Source of the DNA: Rhodococcoides kyotonense
GTDB taxonomy: Bacteria; Actinomycetota; Actinomycetes; Mycobacteriales; Mycobacteriaceae
Length of the DNA stretch: 64,000 bases
Direction: 5' to 3'
Assembly: GCF_001645385.1 (NCBI RefSeq)
Contig: NZ_LVHI01000041.1
Span: 47,917 to 111,916, forward strand
Both the position numbers and the translations under genes were made by a program. Numbering within the stretch: the first letter of the stretch is position 1; the number at the start of each line of letters is the position of its first letter. The notes under the pieces are model-generated. The model made no database searches, was not told the DNA's origin, and saw nothing but the letters and a program-made list of their open reading frames with translations. Of this stretch, positions 52,445 through 63,300 are shown piece by piece.

Positions 52445-53335
52445 ATGTCCGAGGGTCGATCCCTTACCCCGCACGTAACCGTCGTCATCCCTACGAGGAA
52501 CCCCATCCAATTGCTCGACGAGCAGTTGAACGGACTCGCAAAGCAGAATTATCCGGGAGCCTTCGACGTCGTGGTCTCGGACAACGGAGGCAGCGCGGAC
52601 ATGGCCGACCACGTCTCGAGCCATCCGCTGAAAGATGCGTTGACGCTGACCTACGTGGATTCGTCCGACAGTTCCGGGGCGGCCCATGCCCGTAACCGAG
52701 GCGTCGAGGCCGCGACGGGCGACTTCCTGGCGTTCTGCGACGCGGACGACGTCGTACACCCCACATGGCTCGGTGAATTGGTGACCCTGGCGCAGCAGCA
52801 CGATCTCGTGGGTACCGCCGTCGAGACGACCAGCCTGAATTCAGCGCGTGCCCTGTCCTGGACACCGACCACTCGGCCGGAGCGTCAGGGCAAATCCCCG
52901 TTCCTACCCTTCGCCATCGGCGCGAGCCTCGGCTGTTGGACGTCCGTCTACCGCGATCTGGGCGGTATGGACAACCGCTATTCGACCAGCCAGGACGTCG
53001 AGTTCAGCTGGCGAGCGCAGCTGGCCGGGTACTCGCTGGGTTTCAGCAACGAGCAACTGGTGGCCTATCGCCTCCGCGACGAGTTCAAGCCGCTGATCCG
53101 CCAGTCGTACCGACTCGGTTACGGCTTCGCGAAGCTACAAGGTGACTACCGCGACCGAGGCTGCCCGCCGGTGAAGGTCAGGCGGGTTCTGTACTGGTGG
53201 ACGTTGCTGCTGTTGGGCAATCCGCTGGTTCCGAGGTTCGTCGTACGCGTCTCGCGAGGCCAGTGGGTCAGAGCGGTCGCCGCGCACACGGGCGAAGTGC
53301 GCGGCGGAATAAGGTACCGCACATTCGGGTGGTAG
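52445..53335 (+). CDS. GT2-family glycosyltransferase (paralogue of the gene at 38914)
   Basis: A 296-residue GT-A enzyme with TVVIPTRNPIQLLDEQL, FLAFCDADDVVHPTWL, SQDVEFSWRAQLAGY and RRVLYWWTLLLLGNPLVPRF. The whole length matches the protein encoded at 38914-39834, including the C-terminal RVSRGQW and AAH-GEVRGG segments. A strong AGGAGTG ribosome-binding site precedes the ATG at 52445. It lies 99 bases after the ABC permease and 92 before the lipase, all on the plus strand. Donor and acceptor are unknown. Membership of the NRPS cluster is inferred from position. Confidence 0.88.
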   Translation: MSEGRSLTPHVTVVIPTRNPIQLLDEQLNGLAKQNYPGAFDVVVSDNGGSADMADHVSSHPLKDALTLTYVDSSDSSGAAHARNRGVEAATGDFLAFCDADDVVHPTWLGELVTLAQQHDLVGTAVETTSLNSARALSWTPTTRPERQGKSPFLPFAIGASLGCWTSVYRDLGGMDNRYSTSQDVEFSWRAQLAGYSLGFSNEQLVAYRLRDEFKPLIRQSYRLGYGFAKLQGDYRDRGCPPVKVRRVLYWWTLLLLGNPLVPRFVVRVSRGQWVRAVAAHTGEVRGGIRYRTFGW

Positions 53336-53427
53336 CAAGTTGATTTCTCCAACGTTTGCCGCAATCCTGGTGGGCGACCCCGACGAATCCCCACAAGGGC
53401 AACACAGGGAACGCAAAGGAGAAACTG

Positions 53428-54390
53428 TTGAGTTTTCGCGGTACGGCCCGTTTTCGCAGGACCTACTCGCTACTCGCATCGTTGCTGCTTCTCCTCGGCG
53501 CCGGAGCACTGGTGACCGCGCCGAGCGCGGCCGCAAGTCCTCCACCGTTCGTCGACCAGATGGGTGTGCCTCCTGCGGGCTCGAACGATTGGTCGTGCAC
53601 ACCGTCACCTGAGCACCCTCGTCCGGTGGTTCTGATTCACGGCACCGACACCGACATGCAGGAGAGCTGGCCGACGCTGTCTCCCGAGCTGGCATCGCAG
53701 GGCTACTGCGTCTTCGCGCTCAACTACGGCGCGATGCCGGTCATGTGGGACCACAGCAGACTCGTCTGGGGCATCGACGACATCACGAAGTCCGCCGCGG
53801 AGCTCGACCGGTTCGTCGATTCGGTTCTGACCAGCACCGGCGCATCCCAGGTCGATCTCATCGGTCACTCGCAGGGCGGAACTCTCGCGCGCCAGTACCT
53901 GAAGTTCAACGGCGGCGCCGACGCGGCCGACCCGGCTCGGAACAAGGTGCATCGCGTCATCACCCTCGGCGCCACGAATCACGGCACCAATTTCGCCGGT
54001 CTGCAGCAGCTCTACCTCGTCGGGGTTTCCCTCGGGCTACCGCGTGACGTGACGTCGCAGCTCATCTTCGGTGTGGCAGGCACTCAGCAGCTCATCGGTT
54101 CGCCGCTCCTCAAGCAGCTCAACGCAGGCAGCGAGGTCATGCCAGGTGTCGAATACACCGTCATCGCCACGCGCCACGACGCCGTCGTGACTCCTCCCGA
54201 GCGCACGTTCCTCGACGACGGCGGCAGCGGGCAGGTCACCAACGAATGGGTTCAGGACGTCTGCCCGGCGAACCAGGCGTCGCACATGGGACTGACGCGT
54301 GATCCCGACGTCGCCCACATGATCAGCACTGCCCTTGACCCCAGTTACGCCGAGACACACCCGCTGGTGTGTGCGGCGCCCGCTGAGTAG
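53428..54390 (+). CDS. Secreted triacylglycerol lipase / esterase (class 2 type)
   Basis: 320 residues. A signal peptide (basic FRGTARFRR, then LLASLLLLLGAGALVTA, cleavage near APSAAA) is followed by an alpha/beta-hydrolase of the Lipase_2/EstA kind. The oxyanion LIHGTDTD lies near residue 69, nucleophile Ser148 in GHSQGG, Asp in TRHDAVVTP and His in ASHMGL near the C-terminus. The start is a TTG at 53428, seven bases after AAAGGAG; longer frames do not have a ribosome-binding site. The last 68 bases overlap the convergent NRPS gene. It may be an independent secreted lipase or a tailoring/release hydrolase. Confidence 0.88.
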   Translation: MSFRGTARFRRTYSLLASLLLLLGAGALVTAPSAAASPPPFVDQMGVPPAGSNDWSCTPSPEHPRPVVLIHGTDTDMQESWPTLSPELASQGYCVFALNYGAMPVMWDHSRLVWGIDDITKSAAELDRFVDSVLTSTGASQVDLIGHSQGGTLARQYLKFNGGADAADPARNKVHRVITLGATNHGTNFAGLQQLYLVGVSLGLPRDVTSQLIFGVAGTQQLIGSPLLKQLNAGSEVMPGVEYTVIATRHDAVVTPPERTFLDDGGSGQVTNEWVQDVCPANQASHMGLTRDPDVAHMISTALDPSYAETHPLVCAAPAE

Positions 54391-57300
54391 CCCAGGGACG
54401 GGCGGCGTCGGTCTCGATCACCGCATCCAGGTCGAGAATGTCAGGGTCCAATTCCGTCGCCGACGGCGCGAACAGATGCGTCACCCACAGCTGCTCGACG
54501 GTGTCCGCGACGCTACCGCCCGGCACCCCGACAGCGATCGAGGCGCCTGTCACGGACGCGGCGAGAACAGCGAATGCGTCCCACGCACGCGCGGCGGCGG
54601 ACTCGTCCACGACGAGGATTCGAGACTCGTACGTCAGCTTCCAGGTATCCACCGCCGCGAGCGCTCGTGTCGCAACGTCGCCGTGGGTCAGTACGGTCTC
54701 GCCCAGCTCGTCGACGACGATCATCGCCGCGTCGTCGGCCAGCAGCGTGCGAGTTCGTGACGCGTAATCGACCGGCCTGCTCGACTGCCCGGCGATCGAG
54801 TCGGCGGTGACCGGATCCTCGAGAGCAATCGAGCCGCGTCGGGTGTCGGCGCCTGCGTGAACGACGAGCGTGTCCGCCGAGTCGGCGGGCCCTACGACGA
54901 GCGCAGCGCCCGCGGACCACACCGCCCACGCCGCGGTGACGGAAGCGATCGACATCGGCAGGTCGACGGCGACGCGGTCTCCCGGCCCGATTCCGCGCGC
55001 GACGAGGTATCGCGCCAGACGGGCTGCGCCTGCGGCGATCTCGGCGTAGCTCACCTCGGTCTCGTGGGTGACGACGGCGGGAGCGTCGGGTTCGGAATCG
55101 ACGGCAGCCTCGATCGTCTGCGGGAGCAGACGGACGTTCCGACGCGGCGCGACGGCGGGTGCGTCGACGGCCGGCTCTGTCCGCTCGGCCTCGGTGCGCA
55201 CGTCGATGTCGCCGACGACGGTGTCCGGTGACTCGGTCAGGACGCGCAGTACCCGCGTCAGCCGTTCCGCGAGGCTACGAACGGTGACGTGGTCGTAGAC
55301 GTCCGTGGCGTAGACGATCGAGCAGGTGAGAGCGCTGGTGCCGTCCTCCCCTACGCCGTCGGAGAACACGAACTGCAGGTCGTAATTGGCCGTCTGGGTG
55401 CCCGAGGCGAGGCCCGAGATCGACAGTCCCGGCAGATCGAGCCACGAGGTTCCGTGATTCTGCAGTGCGACGACGACCTGGAAGAACGGTGTCCTCGATT
55501 CCGAGCGCGGTGGGTCGAGCAGTTCGACGATGCGCTCGAACGGCACGTCCGCGTGGGCGAAGGCGTCGAGATCGACCTCCCGTGCGCCCGTCAGGACGTC
55601 CGACACCGTGGCGTCGGCCGCGACGTCCGTACGCAGCACGAGCGTGTTCACGAACATGCCGACCACGTCGTCGAGTGCCGATTCGCCGCGCCCGGCCACC
55701 GGGGTGCCCACCGCGATGTCGTCGTTCCCCGACAGCCGTGCGAGCAGTACCGCGACGGCAGTGTGCAATGCCATGAACAACGTCGCGTTGTGGCTGCGCG
55801 CCACCTCGTCGAGCGCGGTCAGCAAGGCCTTGCCGATCGCGAACTCATGGGTGGCACCGATACCCGTCGGTGCCCCCACACGCACCCGATCCGGCGTCGG
55901 ACCGTCCTGCTCGGCAAGGCCGGCCAACGCGCTGCGCCAGAACGATTCCTGGGTCGCCACGATCGACGCCGGGTCGTCGGCGTCGCCGAGAACGTCCCGA
56001 TGCCACAGCACGTAGTCGGCGTATTGCACGGTGAGAGGCGCCCATTCGGGTACGCGCCCTACCGCACGTGCCGCGTACGCAGCCATGAGGTCGCGTGTGA
56101 GTGGCCCCATCGAGAACCCGTCGGCCGCGATGTGATGGACGACGAGTACCAGGATGCGCTCGCTGCCGGACATCTCGAGCACACGCACGAGCAGCGGCAC
56201 CGACGATGCGACGTCGAACGGGTGATCCACCAGCTGTCGCACACGATCCGCCGCGTCATCGGCGTCGACATGTTCGCGCCCGACGAGCGACAGGACGTCC
56301 GCGACGGGCAGTACTTCCTGAGTGCCGATGCCGTCGACGTCCGGGTACCGCGTCCGCAACGTTTCGTGACGAGCGATGACGTCGGTGATCGCAGACATCA
56401 GCGCGTCGACGTCGAGATCTCCGCTCATCCGAAGTGCCAGGGAGATGTTGTAGGCGGCCGACGTCGGATCCAGTCTGTTGGCCAGCCACATTCGACGCTG
56501 AGCGAGCGACAACGGGATGGTGTCCGGTCGCGTGCGTGCACCGAGCGCTGGCCGATCGTCGTCGCCGACGGCCGTCTCGAGTCTGGCCGCGAGCTCGGCG
56601 ACCGTGGACGCCTCGAACAGGGTGCGCACGTCGACGCGTGAGTCCAGCGCCGCACCGAGCCTCGACACGACGCGGGTCGCGATCAGCGAGTTGCCGCCCA
56701 GGGCGAAGAAATCGTCGTCGGCTCCGACGCGCTGCCGCCCGAGGACGTCCGCGAAGACGTCGGCCACGACTTCCTCGATCGGATTCGACGGTGCCCGGAA
56801 GGCGGTTTCGACGAGAACCGGCGCGGGCAGCGCCGACCGATCCAGCTTTCCGTTGACTGTCAGTGGTATCGATTCCACCGCGACGAACGCCGACGGCACC
56901 ATGTAGTCCGGCACCCAGGTGCCGACGCCTCGACGAAGATTCTCCGGTTCCAGCTCCTCGTTCTCGCCGAGCACGACGTAGGCGACGAGCTGCACACCGG
57001 CCGGTGAGTCCTCACGCAGGACGACGGCCACCGACGCCACCGACGGCTGCGCCGCGACCGCCGCTTCGACCTCGCCGATCTCGATTCGGAATCCCCGCAC
57101 CTTGACCTGATCGTCGGTACGTCCGAGATACTCGAGCTCGCCGGTCGACTCCGCCCGACGCCATCGAGCCCGGTCACCGGTTCGGTAGAGCACTCCGCCG
57201 TCACCGTCGAACGGGTCCGCGACGAAGCGCGTCGCCGTCAGCCCGGAGCGCCCGACGTACCCACGTGCGGCCTGTCCACCCGAGACGTAGAGCTCGCCCG

Positions 57301-60300
57301 CGACGCCGATCGGCACCGGACGCAACCGTCGGTCCAGGACGTACATGCGCAGCCCGGGAATCGGTACCCCGATCATCGACGCCGACCGCGTGTCGTGCGC
57401 GGTGATCCGGCGGATCGACACGTGCACCGTGGTCTCGGTGATGCCGTACATGTTGATCAGCGCGGGCCCGACGCGTCCGTCGGCGTCCTCGGTGCCGTCC
57501 CCGTGGCGCTCGATCCAGTTCTGCAGACGACGCGGTTCGAGCGCCTCGCCGCCGAACACGATGTAGCGCAGTGCAAGTGGGACCGCGGGCAGGACCCGAT
57601 CGACCTCGGCGAGTTGGTGGAACGCGGACGGCGTCTGATTCAGGACGGTGACCTTCTCGGTGGCCAGCAGCTCACGGAAGGCTTCCGGGGAACGGGACGT
57701 GAAGTAGTCGACGACGACGAGCGTGCCGCCGTGCAGCAACGGTCCCCACATCTCCCACACGGAGAAGTCGAACGCGTAGGAATGGAACATGGTCCACACG
57801 TCGTTCTCGTCGAACCGGAACGCCGCGGATGTCCCGGCGAACAGCCGCAGCACGTTGTCGTGCGTGACGACGACGCCTTTCGGTCGTCCCGTGGAACCCG
57901 ACGTGTAGATGACGTAGGCGGTGTTGCCCGACGACACCGGCACCCGCACCTCGCCCCGGACGGCTCCGTCGGTCTCCGGTGTCGATTCCGACGGATCGAT
58001 CACAGGCAACGTTCCGAAGTCGAGATCGTCACCGGATGCGACGACGGCGACGGGCCGGGCGTCGTCGAGCATGAAATGGATGCGTTCCCTCGGGTACGAC
58101 GGGTCGACGGGCAGGTATCCCGCTCCCGACATCACGACGGCGAGAAGCGCGACGACCAGATCGATCGATCGCGGAAGTGCCACGGCCACCAGTGTTTCCG
58201 GCCGTGCGCCCGCAGCCGTCAGACGACGTGCGAGTACATGCACTCGGTGGAGAAGTTCGGCGTACGAGCAGGATTCGTCGCCGTGACGAACCGCAACGCG
58301 GTCCGGACAGCGCGTCGCCGCCGTTTCGAACGCCTCGGCCAGCGTCGCCGAGACCGGTAGCTCCTCCGGTCCCGAAATGCTCCAACGGTTCACGATGATG
58401 TCGAGCTCGTCGGGCGGGGTGAGGTCGACGTCACCGACCACCGTGCCCGGCTTCTCGACGAATGCGGTGAGCAGCCGCACGAAAGCCGAGGCCCAGCCCC
58501 GAACCGTCACGTCGTCGAACAGGTCCGTCGCATAGGTGAATTCGACAGCCCATCCGTCGACGTCGCCGCCCGAACCATACGCGTCGGCAACGGTCACCTG
58601 CAGGTCGAACTTGGCTGCGATGGCATCGAACTCCATGCCGCTGACGGTCAGATTCGGCAACTCCAGCAGAGTGGTCGCCAGATTCTGGAACGTCAGCATC
58701 ACCTGGAACAGCGGGTGCCGTCCGCGCGAACGATTCGGATCGAGAACTTCGACGAGCTTCTCGAACGGTATGTCCGCGTGAGCGAATGCCGACAGGTCGT
58801 TCTCCCGCACCTCGTCGAGCACGTCCTCGAAGGATGCGCCCGTGTCGACGCGGGTCCGCAGGACGAGTGTGTTGACGAACATGCCGATCATGTCGTCGAG
58901 TTCGGACTCGCCGCGTCCGGCCACCGGTGTGCCGACGGCAATGTCGTCCGACGCGGACAACCGTGCCAGCAGTACGGCCAGCGCGGAATGCACGACCATG
59001 AACGGCGTCGCGCCTGCAGCATGCGCGACGTCGGTGACCCGGCGACGTACCTCGGCGTCGATCGACACCGTCACCACTGCGCCCGTGTGCGATTCCGTCG
59101 TGGGGCGCGGGCGATCGGCCGGGAGTTCGATCTCGTCGGGAAGGTCGGCGAGTTGGCGTGTCCAGTAGTCGATCTGGGTCGACGTGATCGACGACGGGTC
59201 GTCTTCCGAGCCGAGCACTTCGCGTTGCCACAATGCGTAGTCGGCGTACTGGATCGCCGGACGTTCCCACCCGGGATCCTGCCCGATCACCCGTGCCGCG
59301 TAGGCGCGCACGAGATCCCGGGTCAGGGGCCCGATCGAATAGCCGTCCACCGAGATGTGGTGGGCGACGACGACGAGCACATGCATCGTCGGCGATTCGC
59401 GGAACAGCGTCGCTCGGACAGGTACGGCCGCAGTGATGTCGAACGGTGCGCCGACCAGCTCGAGGACCCGAGCGGAGACCGTCGCGGAATCGATGTCCTC
59501 CATGTGCAGCACGACGGAACTGTCCGACACCGGCTCGATGACCTGGTACCCGACCCCGGCGATGTCGGGGTACACCGTGCGCAGTATGTCGTGCCGAGCG
59601 GTCACGTCGTGGAACGCCGAGGTGAACGCATCGACGTCGAGTTCTCCGGCGAGCCGAATCGTCACCGGTACGTTGTGGGCGGCGGACTCGGGGTCGAGTC
59701 GACCCAGAAACCACATGCGTTGCTGCGCAAGCGACAACGGGACGGGTGCGTGTACGTCTCGTCGAACGTGAACGGGTACGCGGTGCGCCGGTTCGGTGTG
59801 CATTTCGATGCGCGCGGCGAGGGCTTCGACGCCGGGAGATTCGAAGACCGATCTGAGCGAGACGTCCGCGTTCAGCGCCGAGGACAACCGCGCGACGACG
59901 CGCGTCGCCGTCAGCGAATTGCCGCCCAGCGAGAAGAAGTCGTCGTCCAGACCCACCTGCTCGGCGCCGAGCAGGTCGGCGAACGTCGCCGCGACGACTT
60001 CCTCGATCGGCGTGGACGGCGGCCGGAAGGCCTTGACCTCGAAGATCGGTCGCGGAAGCGCACGTCGATCCAGTTTGCCGGTCGGCCCGACCGGCAGCGT
60101 CTCGACGACCATCACCGACGTGGGCACCATGTAGTCGGGCACCCCGCGGGTCGCCGTACGACGCACCTCGACCGGGTCCACGACACGTCCTGGATTCGGG
60201 ACGACGTACGCGACGAGGATGTCACCGACAGTGGCGTCCGTGCGCAGTACCACGACGGCTTGGCCGACGCCGTCGTGCGCGAGCACCGCCGCTTCGATCT

Positions 60301-63300
60301 CGCCCAGTTCGATGCGCTGGCCACGGAGCTTGACCTGGAAATCGCGTCGGCCGAAGTATTCGAGTTCGCCGTGCGGATTCCACCGTGCGAGATCGCCGGT
60401 GCGGTACATCCGAGAACCCTTGGCGGAGAACGGATCGGCGACGAATCGATCGGCGCTGAGCTCCGGGCGTCCGACGTAGCCTCGCGCCAACTGCACTCCG
60501 GCGACGTACAGTTCGCCGACCACTCCCGGTGGCACCGGGTGCAATCGACCGTCGAGCACGAAGCATCGCGTGTTCGACACGGGCCGTCCGATGGGCACGG
60601 CCACGACGTCGGACGGCACGAACTCGTGATACGTCACGTCGACCGCGGTCTCGGTCGGGCCGTACAGATTGATTACACGAGTCGACGGCAGTAGCTCCCG
60701 TGCGGTTCCCGCCGTGGCCGCCGGAAGCGCCTCACCGGATGCGAACACCCAGCGTAGCGACGTGACGGCGTCGACGGCAGGTCCGGCGAGAAACACCGCA
60801 AGCATCGACGGAACGAAATGCGCGACGGTGACCGACTCTTCGGCGAACAATCCAGCCAGGTAGGCCGGGTCGCGATGGCCGTCGGGCCTTGCGACGACGA
60901 GTTCGGCTCCGATCTGCAGCGGCCAGAACAATTCCCACACCGACACGTCGAATGTCACCGGCGTCTTCTGCACCACGACATCGTCGACGCGAAGCCGGTA
61001 CTCGGCCTGCATCCAGGACAATCGATTCACGATCGCACGATGGTCGACGACGACGCCCTTCGGTCGCCCGGTCGATCCGGACGTGAACAAGACGTAGGCG
61101 GGATGGCGCGGTCGCAGCGGCGCAGTCCGTTCCTCGTCCGTCACCGGTGCACCGGACATGCCGCTCAGGTCGACGGTATCGACGTCGACGCGCCGGATCC
61201 CGGACGGGACGACGTCGTTCGAGGCCGCCAACACCACGGACACGCTCGCGGCGCCCAGTACGTAGTCGACTCGATCGGCCGGCTGGGTCGAATCCACGGG
61301 AACGTACGCGCCTCCCGCCGTCACCACTGCGTAGATCGCGACCAGCATGTCGATCGAACGCGGAAGAGTCACTGCGACAGCGGATTCCGGTCCGACGCCC
61401 TCTCCGATCAGAACGCGGGCGAGCTGGTTCACCCGAGAACCGAACTGCGCGTAACTGATCGACTCGCCCGAACAGGTGAGCGCAACGGCGTCCGGCGTCG
61501 CCTGCACCCGCTCGGAGAACCGGTCGAGGAGCAATTCGTCGGCCGACGCCACGTCGGTGGCGTTCCATTCCCGCAGCACCAACTGCTGCTCGTGGTCGTC
61601 GACGACGTCGATGTCACCGACGATCGTCGACGGGTCGTTCACGATGGTCCGAAGAATTTGCAGGAACCGCCGTGCCATGCGCACCACTGTCGGTTCGTCG
61701 AACAGGTCGGTGAGGTACAGGAACTGTGCCAACATGCCGATCGGCTCACCCGACGCGTCGAACTCCTCCGACATCGTCAGGTACAGATCGAATTTGGCGA
61801 GCCCCGTCTCGAGTTCGACGCCTGCCGCACTGAGGCCGGGAAGTTCGACGGTGGTGCGCTCGAGGTTCTGGAATGCGAGCATCACCTGGAACAGCGGTTG
61901 GCGCGCCGTCGATCGAGGTGGGTCCAGAATCTCGACCAGCCTCTCGAACGGAATGTCGGCGTGTGCGAAGGCGTCGAGATCGACGTCGCGGACGGAACTC
62001 AACAGGTCGGAGATCGCCATGCCCGACGGCACGGCGGTGCGCAGCACGAGCGTGTTGACGAACATGCCGATCACGTCGTCCAGCGCCCGCTCACCGCGTC
62101 CGGCGATGGGAGTGCCGATCGCGATGTCGTCACTTCCCGACAACCGCGCGAGCGTGATCGCGAACGCAGCGTGCACGATCATGAACGGCGTGCATCCGAC
62201 CTCGAGCCCGAGGGCGACGATCGATCTGTGCAGCGCCGCGTCGATGCCGAAGGCGTGGATGCCTCCATGCTCGGTCAGAGTGACCGGACGTGGGCGATCG
62301 GTCGGTAGGTCGAGCTGTTCGGGGATCCCGTCGAGAGCCCGCTTCCAGAACGCGATCTGCGTACTCATGATGGAGTTCGGATCCGATTCGTTACCGAGCA
62401 TGTCTCGTTGCCACACAGCGTAATCCGCATACTGGACCGACAGGTTCTGCCACTGCGGCGCTCGACCACCGATGCGCGCGGCATAGGCCGTCACGATGTC
62501 CCGCATCAACGGTCCCATCGAGAAGCCGTCGGCGGCGATGTGATGCACGACAACAGCGAGAATGTCCTCGGTCTCGCTCATCCGGTACAGGTGGGCACGG
62601 AACGGCGGTTCGTTCGCCAGGTCGAACCCGCGGACGACGAGCAGCCGGATGTCCTGCAGCGCATCCGCTTCGGTGCACTCGGCCACGCCGAGCGTGAACT
62701 CCGACGACGACAGCGGAAGCACCACTTGATGACCGACGCCGTCGACGTCGGGATAGACGGTGCGCAACGACTCGTGGCGTCCGCGCACGTCGTCGATCGC
62801 CGACCCGAGTGCATCCGCATCGATTCCACCGCGGAGCCTGACGACGATGGGAATGTTGTAGGCCGCGGAGTTCGGATCGAACCTGTCGAGGAACCACATG
62901 CGTTGCTGCGCAAGGGACAACGGAACGCGACGCGGTCGTCGACCGGCACGAAGCGGCACTCGACCGCCGCTTCCGACGCTGCCATGCAGGAGTGCCGCCA
63001 GGCCCTCGACCGTGGAGACGTCGAAGATGGCTCTGACCGGCACCTGGGCATCGAGGGCAGCACCGAGCCGGGACACCACCTGCGTCGCGACCAACGAATT
63101 GCCGCCGAGCGCGAAGAAGTCGTCGTCCAGACCCACGCGCGGTACACCGAGTATCTCCTCGAACACGCGAGCGACCGCGACCTCGGTGTCCGTCGTCGGT
63201 TCGCGGAATTGCCGGACCTCGAACACGGGATTCGGCAACGCCTTTCGGTCGAGCTTGCCCGACGGCCCGAGCGGCAACTCGTCGAGCACCAGGATCACCG

